Positions 10,993-21,872 of a stretch of 64,000 nucleotides of DNA are shown here, one piece after another (position 1 is the stretch's first letter; the number at the start of each line of letters is the position of its first letter). A program made the position numbers and the translations under genes. The notes under the pieces were generated by a model, which did not search any database, was not told the origin of the DNA, and saw nothing but the letters and a program-made list of their open reading frames with translations. The stretch covers positions 1 to 64,000 of the forward strand of contig JAPMXV010000058.1 in the NCBI GenBank assembly GCA_026936335.1, given 5' to 3'. The stretch is from Mantamonas sphyraenae. Lineage: Eukaryota; CRuMs; Mantamonadidae.

Positions 10993-12903
10993 TCACCGCA
11001 GCTCGTCAATGCGCATCATCTGGCTCACATTGCTCCCCAACATGCTCTCCTCCAACTCCAGCTGATCAACAAGCTCAAAAAGCCCCAACGGCGCCTGGTC
11101 CTTCCACAACTCCTTCAACGTCGTGTCGTCCTGCCCACCACCACCGCCCACCTCCGTCGATTGAACCTGACCCAGACCCTGACCCTGCACGTGAATCTGC
11201 CCTTGCGCCACTCCCCCGACCCCTGCAACTCCCCCCGCAACTCCCCCCGCCACTCCCCCCACTGGACGATACGCCATAAACTGCATCCCTCCCATCCCTT
11301 GTGCCCTACTCGTTGCCGCTGCCGCCGCCTCCGCCTCCAGCTGCGCCCGCCGCTCCTCCAATTGCTTTCTCAGCTCCTCCATCTCCTCCACTCTCCGCAT
11401 CTGCGCCTCCTGCTCCACCTGCTGCTTCTGCTGAGCCGCCAAGAACGCCAAGTACCTCGACTCGCTTGCAGATACCGCCAGCTTTTCCCTCTGCGCCACT
11501 GACTCTTCCAACTCCCTTTCCTTCCTTCGTGCCTCTTCCTCCGCTGCCAACCCCTCCCTCCTCTCCCGCACACGCTCTTCCTCCTCCCTCAACTGTGCCC
11601 GAATCTGTTCAAACTCTCTGCTCATTGCTTTGCGCACGTACTTGCCCACCACCCTCTCCTCCACATCCTCTTCTCTCTCCTCCTCCCGTTCCTCCTCCCG
11701 TTCCTCCTCCCCCTCCTTCTCCCCGTCCTCCTCCGCCTCTTCCCTCTCCACAACCACCCGTTCCCTCCTCTGCTTCAATGCCAACTCATACCACTCCTCC
11801 TCATCCTCATCCTCGCTCTCGGAATCGCTAAACAAATAGCTCTTCAACAGCGACCTCCTCGCAATCGACTCCATCTTCTTTTTCGAAAACGGCGACCCGT
11901 CATCCACCTTTCCCCGCCCACCCTCTCCCTTCTCCCGTCCCTTTGACCGTGCCCCTTGAATCTCCAAAAACCTCTCCAGCTGACCTTCGATCGTTTCCCG
12001 ATCCATCTCTGGCGACAACAAGATCGCCACCGCCCTCTCCTTTCTCTCTTTCCTCTCTTCCTTCACCTCCCTCACCTCCTTCTCCTCCCTCACCTCCTCC
12101 CCCTCCTCCCCCTCCCTCACCTCCTCCTCCCCCTCCCCCTCCTCCCCCTCCCCTTCCCTCCCCTCCTCCCTGTCCCCTCGCTCATTCCCTTCCTGCCCCC
12201 CTTTCCCCTTCTCCCCAAGATACTCCAACCTTCTCTTCTCCCTTCCCTCCACCTCATCCAACCGCCGCCACAGATTATCAATCTGCCGCTCCAAACTTTC
12301 AATCGTCATGTCCCGAATCTTCAAATCCTCCTGAAGCTGCTGCCGCTGTTCTCCCATCTCCGTCATCTTCTGCTTGTACAATCTCAACATACTCATCGCC
12401 TGCGCAAGCTTCTCCTTCTGTTCCACGTGTGCCCCTACCACCTGCCCGTTTTGCTCCCGCAGCGCGCCCATCCTCGCATGAAACGACTCTCGTTCCTCCA
12501 CAATCCTCTTTTGCAGCTTCTCCACCTCCCGCTGCCGTTCCAGCACCTCTTCCATCATATTCGCCACCTTTTCCTTGTCCTCTTTGCACAGGTCCTTCAG
12601 CCGTGCCCACCCTCTCCCGCTCTCTTCTCCTCCGCCCGTCCCGTCTGCCCCAACCCCTTCTCCGCCCCCACCTCGTCCTCCCTCTCCTCCTCTCCCTGCC
12701 CCCACCTCCCGACTTGCCACCCCACGTGCTCCCACAGCCCCTCCGACGACGACCCCTCCTCGCGGCGCGCTCACTACCGGAACACCTCCCTTCCCTTTCT
12801 TTCGACCCTTTACCCGTTTCACACTCCGCTTTGTACTCCGCTCACCCACCTCCACCTCGTCCACCACCCCAGAGTCAAACTTGCTCACAAACCCGCGTTC
12901 CAT
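10993..12903 (-). CDS. Highly charged coiled-coil protein, unknown function
   Basis: Single exon, 636 residues from ATG at 12903. A Gly-rich basic N-terminus (about residues 1-110) is followed by long heptad-rich helices (about 110-260: KLQKRIVEERE, LRLYKQKMTEMGEQ). Next comes a Glu/Gly/Arg low-complexity tract (260-330, encoded by the CCTCCC-rich stretch 12050-12200), more coiled coil containing repeated GEEE/REEE blocks, and a Gln/Gly-rich tail. No enzymatic motif is seen. The start is chosen because it leaves a 43-base gap to the divergent neighbour at 12947, matching other divergent pairs here. A cytoskeletal or centrosomal scaffold is plausible but is inference. Confidence 0.7.
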   Translation of the reverse strand: MERGFVSKFDSGVVDEVEVGERSTKRSVKRVKGRKKGKGGVPVVSAPRGGVVVGGAVGARGVASREVGAGRGGEGGRGGGGEGVGADGTGGGEESGRGWARLKDLCKEDKEKVANMMEEVLERQREVEKLQKRIVEERESFHARMGALREQNGQVVGAHVEQKEKLAQAMSMLRLYKQKMTEMGEQRQQLQEDLKIRDMTIESLERQIDNLWRRLDEVEGREKRRLEYLGEKGKGGQEGNERGDREEGREGEGEEGEGEEEVREGEEGEEVREEKEVREVKEERKERKERAVAILLSPEMDRETIEGQLERFLEIQGARSKGREKGEGGRGKVDDGSPFSKKKMESIARRSLLKSYLFSDSESEDEDEEEWYELALKQRRERVVVEREEAEEDGEKEGEEEREEEREEEREEDVEERVVGKYVRKAMSREFEQIRAQLREEEERVRERREGLAAEEEARRKERELEESVAQREKLAVSASESRYLAFLAAQQKQQVEQEAQMRRVEEMEELRKQLEERRAQLEAEAAAAATSRAQGMGGMQFMAYRPVGGVAGGVAGGVAGVGGVAQGQIHVQGQGLGQVQSTEVGGGGGQDDTTLKELWKDQAPLGLFELVDQLELEESMLGSNVSQMMRIDELR

Positions 12904-12946
12904 CTGAAACCAAAACGTTGCCCCGCCCAACGAAACAACCACCCCC
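12904..12946. promoter_or_regulatory. 43-base divergent intergenic region, presumed bidirectional promoter
   Basis: Only 43 bases separate the start codons of two divergent genes (12903 minus, 12947 plus). Any core promoter and both 5' untranslated leaders must lie here or overlap the coding sequences. No TATA box is visible. The stretch contains gttgccccgcccaacg, a short GC-box-like core (ccccgccc) flanked by the inverted pair gttg/caac. Confidence 0.5.
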
Positions 12947-15900
12947 ATGCAGGCTGGCCTCTCCATCGACGACCTCTGCCAGGGCAACAACGAGTGGCGC
13001 AACATCCAGGACGTTGTCCGTGCCACCTTCAAGGTTCTCTATGACCAGATCCAGGCTCAGAGCGAGGCCATTGCCTTCCTCGAAAAGGAGCTCGCCTCAA
13101 AGTGCTCCACCAAACAGCTCAATGCCCTCATGGCCCAAAAGCCAGACGCTGAATCCATCAACTACCGCCTCCAAGACCTCGAATCCCAGCTCGATGCAAA
13201 GGCTGATGCCCACGAAGTCCACCAGGAGCTCTCCAAAAAGGCTTCCAAGCAAGAGGTCCGTTGTCACAAAAAGACATTGTCCCTCACCTCCCGCACCCAC
13301 CAACCCCGCCCCGTTGCCCCAACACCCCCCCTCGCCGCGCCGCCGCTTCCCTGTTATGATTCCTCTTCCCTGCAAACACTCACACTTTGCCCTCCTTCAC
13401 ACCCTTCCCATTCCCCTCCCACCTGCCAATTCCTCCCTTTCCCGCTCCCGCTCAAACGGTCAACTCCAGATCTCCCGCGCACTCAACGACAAGGCCAACG
13501 CCGAAGAAATGCGAGCCAAACTCGCTTCCAAAGCCGAAGCCGACGAGGTCTGGGCCGCCCTCGATGCAAAAGCTGGCGCTGAAGAGGTCTTTGCCAAGCT
13601 CCGCCTCAAGGCTGACGCAATCGACGTCGCCTCTCTCCTCGACAAAAAGGCAAACAAGAGCGACCTCCAGCGATCCCTCGAGGTCATTCCCAATGTTGCA
13701 GAGATCCAGCGCGTTGTCGACATGAAAGCAAACACCGCAGACGTCAACAAGGTCCTCGAAGAGATCTCCGTCAACATGGAGCAGATCAAAGAAACCGTCA
13801 ACGACAAGGCAAACTACGTCGACGTCGAACGCGAACTCCAGAAAAAGGCCGACCGCCTCGAAATCCTCCGTCTCCTCGACGAAAAGGCAAACACCGTCGA
13901 CGTCAACGAAGTTCTCACCCAAAAGGCAAACAAGCAAAACATCGTCGCCGCCCTCCACCGCAAGGCAAACAAACAGGACCTCGACGACCTCCTCGAACAA
14001 AAAGCTGGCGTCACCGAAGTCCAACAAGCACTCACCACAAAGGTCGACAACGACCAGCTCGCCCTTGCTCTCCAGAACAAGGCAAACGTCAACGACACCA
14101 TCGAGCTTGTCGACTCTCGCTGCCGCGAACTTGCCAACCAGCTCCTCAAGGAGCTCTACCAGCGCACTGCAAACTACACTGCTTCCGCTTCCTCCTCCGA
14201 CGACCACTCACGCATCAACTCCTCCGACCTCATGGCCTCCGCCTCAAACTCCACACTCCATCGCCAACACGCCTCCTCTTCCACTTCCACCGCAGACCTC
14301 GATCTCCGCATCGAACGCCACGTCACAAAACTCGACAACAAGCTCCGCGACGACATTGCACAGCTTCGCATGCAGATGGTCACAAAGGTCGAGGTCGCTG
14401 ACATCGGCGCCATCGTCGAAAAGAGCCAGGCTGTCAGCGACAACAAGAACCAGCAGCAGCTTGACAAAATCCACGCTGCCATGCTCAACAACCTCCGTGA
14501 CAACGCAGATCAGCTTCGCTCCCTCATGTACGACAAACTCGACGGCAAGGTCGACAAGGCCCACCTTGCAGACATCCTCAAGAAGGTCATCGACCGTGCC
14601 GATCTCCAGAACGCCCTCAACGCCCTCTCCGACGACGTCGATGCCTCCCTCAACACAGAGCGCCAGCGCATCGCCGTCCTCGAAGCAAACTCTGCCCCGC
14701 GCGCAGAGGTCAAGGAACGCCTCGCCGAGCTTCAGGCAAAGACCGAAGCCGATCGCAACGCCGCCATTGCACAAACCCTCGACACCGTGGATGCACGCAC
14801 TGCCGCACGCCTCGAGGACTACGTGCGCCGCGAGGAGTACCTCCACAACGTCAACCTGTGGAACGACAAGCACGACAGCGAGCGCAAAACACGCACCACA
14901 GAGCTCGAAAAGCTCCAGCACCAATGGGCAAACGCACTCACCGAAGCCATCGCAAAGACCGTTTCCGACATCGACCACAGCCACTGGAAGGGCGAAATGA
15001 CAAACGCCCTCGCCTCCCTTCGCACCTCCCTCGACGACCTCGTCCGCAACTCCTCCCACGACAACAAAGACATCCACGCTCGCATGGATGACCTCGCCAA
15101 GCTCATCGACACACACGCCGCCTCTGCACGCGACACAGACGCAAAGCTCTCTGTCGCCTCAAACACTCTCAAGCAGCTTGCCGCAGACCTCGACAACGCC
15201 GCCCGCACAAACACCCAACAGCTTCACAGCGTCCAGCACGACGTCGAAAAGAAGCTCGACCAGGCTGTCAAAGAAATGGTCAACTCCCATCAGCTCGACC
15301 TCCGCATCGACCAGCTCAATCGCGAGTGGTTCAAGGAGCTCAAGGGCCTCGTATCCGTCGACGAGTTCAAGAAGGAGATGTACAACAAAGCCGACGGCGA
15401 CCGCGTCCTCACCCTCATCGACGACCTCAGCGACCGCGTTGCAAAGCTCGCCATGGATGGCTCTATCGGCCCGGCCTCCTCCCGCAACGCCCGTCTCCCC
15501 GACGACCTCTCCGACAAGCTTGCTCTCGTCGACACCCTCTCTGCCTCCCTCAGCGACCTCCAGCAGCACATCGAAGACAAGGCAAATATCCGCGACGTCT
15601 GCGCACTCGTCGACACAAAGGCAAACATCGAGGATGTCAACTTTGCCCTCACCGAAATGACCAAGGAGCTCGACGCAAAGGTTCCCCTCGACGTCATGAC
15701 CTTTACAACAAACGAACAGGCCAAGCTCAACCAGCTCCTTTTCAATGAGGCCATCGTCGGCCGCTGGATTTGGAACAGCGGCCGACTCCGCTCCGGTCAC
15801 GGTGTACCCTGGAACGACCAGGTCGTCAACACCATGCCTGAGCAGCTCATTTGGGAAAAGGACCGCATCTACGTCCTCGTTCGCGAGGCCGGCGTGTACG

Positions 15901-16220
15901 AGATCAAGATGGGTGTCTTTGCTCCCTCCGAGCCCTCCATCCAGCTCCTCATCAATGGCGAGCTCGCACTCACCCCGCAGAGCACTGCCTGCTACAAGTA
16001 CCTTGTCGAGAGGTCCAAGTCAAAGTCCTCCAAGGGCAAGAACGCTCGAGGCGACAAGGATTCGGACGCCTCCTCCGACAAGCAGGTGTACCACGACGAC
16101 TCCTATGCAGGTATCACACACACTGACTTTATCAAACTTCCCGACGATGCACGCATCGCCATCTCCTGCAGCTTTGTCAACGACGGCTATGGTTTCCTCT
16201 CCCTGCGCAAGCTCGCATGA
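12947..16220 (+). CDS. KAN-repeat coiled-coil protein with C1q/TNF-like C-terminus
   Basis: Two exons, 12947-13255 and 13470-16220; intron 13256-13469 (GTCCGT...CTCCAG, phase 0); 1,019 residues. The splice joins KKASKQE to ISRALNDKANAEEM, continuing the heptad pattern. Residues about 60-430 are a regular coiled coil built on a repeated 'KAN..DV...L..KA' motif, continuing to about 840 as a long rod. The last ~150 residues change character (WIWNSGRL, VPWNDQ, VYEIKMGVF, IQLLINGE, YGFLSLRKL) and look like a beta-sandwich of the C1q/TNF type, which often trimerises. Rod plus trimeric head suggests a structural protein, perhaps flagellar. No named orthologue is recognised. Donor GTCCGT is off-consensus. 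Confidence 0.75.
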
Positions 16221-16265
16221 CCACAATGAACCTTCCATTCCCCTACTGCAGAACCCCACCCCCTC

Positions 16266-19200
16266 TCACCTGCCTCCTTGAACAACCCGGGTCGTTCCCC
16301 ACTGCCCACGTCGCAGCGTCGTTGTCGTCGCGCTTGTTCGCTTCTTGCTCGTGCTCACATCCACCGAATCCTCCTCCTCGTCGTCCAGTTCCCCCTCCTC
16401 AAGCGACGACAGACTGTCTCCATCGTCGTCTCCATCACCATCCTCGTCGTCATCATCATCATCATCATCATCATCTTCACGGTCTTCGAATCGCGACCCC
16501 AGCAGGCTCTGCTGCTGCAGGTTGGTTGATCCAAAACTCGACAGCGTGTCCATCGACAGCGACGACTCGGAAAACACCGAGCCGCGCCCGCGTCCACGCC
16601 CGCCACCCACACCTCCCCCACCTCGGCCGCTGTACCTGCCCATACCACCGCCCGATGCAGAAGATGACGATGACGACGTCGTCGATTCGTCTTCTCGCTC
16701 TCGCCTGCTCCCTCCTGCACCTCCGCTGCTGCTCTCGCGCCCGCTGTTGGCTATCGCACGAGCCTGCTCTTGCGCTTCACGCAGCTGCTTCGACATCGGG
16801 TCCTCCTTCTGCGCTTCCAAAAAGTCCTGTGCCTCTTGAAGCTCCCGCGCAGCCTGGGCCACCGTCATCGAGTTGGCAGACACGGCCTGGTCCACACGTT
16901 GCTGTGTTTCGCTCAACGCCTGCCCAAGCTGACGTTGCAGATTCGCAATCAATTCCGTGTTGCTCTTTTGCATCTGTTCTACCATCGTCAGTGTCTCTTG
17001 CCGCACCTGCTTGATCTCCTGTGCGTACGCCTGTGTCGCCCCACGCTCAGCCTGTGCAACCCCACTATGCAGCAGCTCCTGCCGCAGCGACTCAAACTTC
17101 TCTCGTTCCATCGCAAGCGTCTCTTGGATCGCGCTCCGGATCTGCTCCTGCAGCGCACCTGCTCGCTTCTCTGCACGCACGTCCTCCTCCTTGGCTGCCC
17201 GCTTGTTCTCCTCCACCAGCGCACGCAAGCGCTGCAGCTCCTCCTCCTTCCTCGTTCCAGACATCGAGTCTCCGTCGCTGTCCTCCTCCTCCAGCCGTGC
17301 CAGCGAGTCCATCACCGGCGACTGCGGCTCCACGGACAGACGACGCCCAAACGCACCCTTGTTCCCACCAGACGACAGCCTGCGCATCCTTGCCCCGCCG
17401 CCTCGCTTTGCATTCACCCGCCCGGCTGCGTTCTCCTGTCCGCCGTCCTCCTCCGCTTCCTCCTCCTCCACAGCCTTTTCACGCCTTGCTTCCTCCTTGG
17501 CCACCTCTCGCTTCACCTCCTGACCAAAGTGTGCCTGCAGCTCGCTTTCGCGCGCCTGTCTCAGCGCCGCAATCTCCAGCAGTGTTTCCTCGCGCGCCCT
17601 GTTCAGCTCCAGGTACTGTGACTGCAGTTTGTGATACTCCACCTCGTCCTCCTTGTTCACCCGCTTCTGCATCTCAAAGTCCCTTTGCTGACGCAGATTT
17701 TCCCGCAGTTGCCGATCCAGGTCGTCCCACACATTCGTGATCCGGTCCACGTGCAGCTGCTGCTGCGTCTTTCGAGCCTCAATGTCCTCCAGCACCTCCT
17801 GCAGGCCCGTTTCGTGCGATCGCATCATCTGCATCTCCTTCATGCGCGTATTCAGCTGCATCTCGATGCGCATCAACGCCTCCTCCTCGCGCCGCATGTG
17901 CAGCTCAAACGCCTCCATCTCGGCACGGTTTGCTATCTCGTCCTGCACACGGGCCGCCTCGGCTTCCCGCAGCTTCTTGTGCTGGTCCAGAAACTTGTGC
18001 GTCGACTCCTGCAGACGCTGCAGCTGATGCAGCCGCTGAGCCCGTTCCACGCTCTCCACCTTTTCCCGCTCCATCAGCCGGTTCATGTGCATCTGCTTTT
18101 CCGTTTCATGCCGCTTGTGCTCGAATTGGAGCAGTTGCGCTTGTTGCTGCTGCCACACCTGCTCTTCCCGCTCCAGGCGCTCGGTTTGAGCCTGCAGCAT
18201 GTCCGCCGCTTTCTTCTTCTCCAGCAGCTGCTGCTCTTCCTTGAAGATGCGCTCGTGCTGCTTGATTTGGTAGTCCACCACGTAGCTGGGGTATGCGTTG
18301 AACACCTGGTATCGCCCGTTGTTCAGCGGCACAAAGTCGTGCACCTCGCTTTCGGGAATCGCCTCCTCTCCCGCCACTGCCATCATCTTCTTGGCCAGGT
18401 ACACCACGCGCTTCACATCCACCGCGTTGATCTGATGGAAGAATAGCACAAAGTCGTCCATCTTGGTCATGGACATCAACGCCCGCCGCATTGTCCGCAG
18501 GTACGCCACAACCACAAACAGCAACATGCGCGGGTGGTTGCTGAACAGATGGTCCCACAGCACGCACCAGTCGTCCCGTGCAAGCACCTCGCTAAACAGG
18601 TTGTTCAACAGGCTCCACGCGTACACCTCGGCAGGCACCTTGCACCGCATCAAGTGCTGCATCAGGAACGGATCCGCCCATCCCAGCAGCGCTTCCACAA
18701 TGTTCAGCAGACCAAACGGCGGCTGTGGGAAAAACTCAAACCACTGCTGACACCAGTTCATCAGGATGCTTGCCACAATCTCAAAGCACCACTGTTGGTG
18801 GTTCTCAAACAGCTTCAAAAACGGGAAAATCAACCCGGGCACGTAGTCCAACTCGCCAAACAGCGGCGACCAGTGGGCCAGACACGACAGAAGCGACTCC
18901 ATCTTCTTCACCAACTTTGTGTTTCGGATGGGGAACCGCTCGCTCAGGTCTTCAAACGCAAAGTGCCGTCCTCGACGCAGCAGCGCTTCGTAGTGTTCGT
19001 CGTTCTCGGGCGTTTGCAACAAGAACCGCCACACCAGGTGCCTGTACTTGGCCGGGTACTCGCCGTACTGCTCCAGAATGCTCTGCAGTCGCTCACGGTT
19101 GATGCCCTTGGTCGCCTTGTCCATGGGTGCAATCTTGTACAGCGGGATGTTCCCTTCGCCCGTGATCTCATTGATCTGCTCCTGTTGTTCAAAGTGGTCG

Positions 19201-21163
19201 CGCACCACGCTCCCAGCGCTGCTTTCTTTGCCGCCCCCGCCGCCTCCGCCGCTCTTTTTGCTCGACGTGCTCAGCCGCTTGTTGACCCCCGACTCGGAAG
19301 ACTTGCCCAATCGTCGCGTCGTCGTGCTCGTCGCCTCCGACCGCGATGCTGCACTGGATCCACCGCCACTCTTTTTCAGCACACTCTTGACTGTGGATCC
19401 GCCTTTCTTTGTGCGTGTCGTGCGCGTCGTCATCACGCTCTGGGCGTCGCTGTCGATCTTCTTGCGTCCTTCGCTCACACGGCTTGCCAACAGTCTGCTG
19501 CTCGTGCCACTCTTGCGCGAGGTCGCCTTGGACACCACGCTTGTGCCACTGCGCTTGTGGCCCTTCTTCACCGTCTTCTTCTTGCCCTTTCGACTCTTTG
19601 TCGACACGACAGACTGTGCGTCTGCCAGCGACCGCCGTGGCGTCTTGTGTGCAGCAGCCTGCTTCTCCAGCTCCGCCAACTCCTCTCGCTCGGCTTGCAG
19701 CGCCAGCTCATACTGTGACTCATACACGTTGGTCAACGGCACGTGCACAGTTTTTTCCGAAATGCCTGCTGCCAGCTTCGCTCGCGCAACGTTGTCCTGC
19801 TGCTGCCGCAGAGCATCCACTGCATGCAATGTCACACGTCCGTCATTCAGGACACACAGCAGGTACTGGTCAAACGGATCCATGCCAAACGACAGCACCG
19901 ACGCGTCGTCCACCTCCACCGTGTACCGCACCGTGCCCGACGCAATGTCCACAAACAAACACACGCCGGCGTTGGTCAGCAGCAGCACTTCGGTGCTTCC
20001 CTGTGTCAGAAAGTGTGCCTTGGACACCGTGCGCGTGGGCATGGGCAGCGCCAGGATTTTCATCAGGTGGTTGTCCTCTTCGTACTCCTCCGACAGCAGA
20101 TCCCACACAAACACGTGGTTCGTCATGCCCACAGCCACCAAGTACTGCCCGTCTTGTGACACCGTAAAGTCTGTAAAGTTCACTGCGCCCACGCTCTCGG
20201 GCACCGAGAGCTGCGCACGCGACGAAAAGTCCTCGGCGTTCCACACCAGAATCGTATCGTTCTTCAGTGACGTCACCACATACCGTCCCTGTGCAGCAAA
20301 CGCAGCCTGTGAGATCACACGAGCATGTGTGTGTGTGGTATGCGTATGCGTATGCGTATGCATGTGCGTGTGTGTGTGCACCGTATGCCACCCGTTTGTG
20401 TCAGCGCGCTTGTGAAACATCGTCAACGGCTCGCCCGCGTTTTCCAAGCTCTCGCCCCGCCTTGCAACCGTACCTGCGTGATACCGATGGCAGACGCCGC
20501 TCCCCCAAGGGTCTTTTTCTTGCTCCACGTGTGTGTGTCCCACAGAAACGCCACGTCCGGCGATGAGCTCATGCACAGCGACCCGTTCCCGTTGAAGGTC
20601 AGCGTGTCAACCGGTTTCTGGTGGCCTGCCAGCTGTGTTGCAGAGTCACTATCTCCTTGCAAACACAGGATGCGGTTGTCCGACGTGGCCACCATCAGGT
20701 CCATTGCCGAAAACGGCGAAAATGCTGCTGCTGTGCCCTCGGCATCCAAGAAAGCACGATGCGAATAGCTGCAGCGCCCATACGCCCCCACACACGCACA
20801 CACAGATGTCCAGCCGACGCCCACGTGTGTCAGTCTCACTTCCATACATTTCCAACACCCTGTGCTTGCCTCAACCCTCCACCCATCCCCTTGCCAAAGA
20901 ACCTACCGCTTCTTCTGAAGTTCAAAGATGTACAGGTTGCCCTGCTCGTCCAGCGTACAGAACGTGTCTCCGGCCGCGTTGAAGGCCACGCTGGTAAACA
21001 AAAAGGAGGTGTTGCCAGATGACGATGACGACGCTTCCATCTCCCCGTCCTCGCCCAGCGGCGACGTCAGGTTGGTGATGGACGCCAGGCAGCCGTTGTT
21101 CTCCGGTTGCGGCGTCGATGACCACAAGGTCCCGTTGGCCGACGTCAGTGTCAACTCTTCCAT
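16266..21163 (-). CDS. TBC1D31: TBC1D31/WDR67-like WD-repeat and TBC-domain protein
   Basis: Three exons: 21163-20907, 20768-20474 and 20306-16266; introns 20769-20906 and 20307-20473, phases 2 and 0. All junctions keep frame and continue WD-type sequence; 1,530 residues. WD repeats occupy about 1-400 (FLWDTHTW, ILVWNAEDF, VFVWDLL). A Ser/Lys-rich linker follows, then a TBC domain at about 565-825 (LVWRFLLQTPENDEHYEALL, YVPGLIFPFLKLFENHQQWC) and a long coiled coil to the end. WD-TBC-coiled-coil order is that of TBC1D31, a centriolar-satellite protein that needs no Rab-GAP activity; the classical IxxDxxR finger is not evident here. It is longer than the human protein because of a ~400-residue acidic/Ser-rich tail. 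The stop is 45 bases from the convergent neighbour. Confidence 0.85.
20325..20380. repeat. Microsatellite (TG)n/(TATGCG)n in intron 2 of the TBC1D31-like gene
   Basis: The intron 20307-20473 contains alternating gtgtgtgtg, three to four copies of tatgcg and more gtgtgtg. It is a simple alternating purine-pyrimidine repeat with no coding role; read through in frame it would give an improbable His-Thr run, which supports its being intronic. Confidence 0.85.
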
Positions 21164-21411
21164 CGCTGCAGTCTCTCAATCGGATGACCCTAAATGCCCT
21201 TTCGTTTTACAGGGGTTTTCAATTGGGTGCGTGCGGAAGTTAGGCGCCTCACTCGGAGCATGAAAGCAAGCACCATTGCCATAATCTCTTGTCACACATC
21301 CTTTGACGTTGATACAACGCATCCTTCGTGTTTCCTGCCTCTCGGTTCATGGCAAACTGATGCAACGCTTGAGCACACCAATCACCTTGTTCCAAGGCGA
21401 CACGAGAGCCA

Positions 21412-21839
21412 ATGAAAGTGCCCATGAAGAACCACTTCCACATCATTCTCATTGTGATCTGGTTTCTCATTGTCCTGCGCCCTCGCTTAAACTCTGAAGG
21501 CAACAGGGAGCAGTCGGAATCGCTACCTGCGCAATTTCAAAATGGTCATGCGCCCCAAAGGTGCGTACGGTCCAACCGTCGCCAGCGAAGGGATGAAGCA
21601 CGCTATGCCAGGCAGGTGAAGAAAGAGAAGTCCAAACGGCGCCGTAGCAGCAGCGCAAGCGCCGACGACGCGTGGAAGCGTGCGCGGGCGGAATCCGAAA
21701 CGGTCTTCAACGTCTCCTCCGCCCGTTCTTCGCCCACGTGCGACGAGATACAACTCGAGACGCAGAGTGCGTCTTCCTCGTCGTCTGCATCCTCCACCTC
21801 AAGCAGCAACATGTCCGTGGAGATAAAGCAGACCTCGAC

Positions 21840-21872
<33 letters not shown>

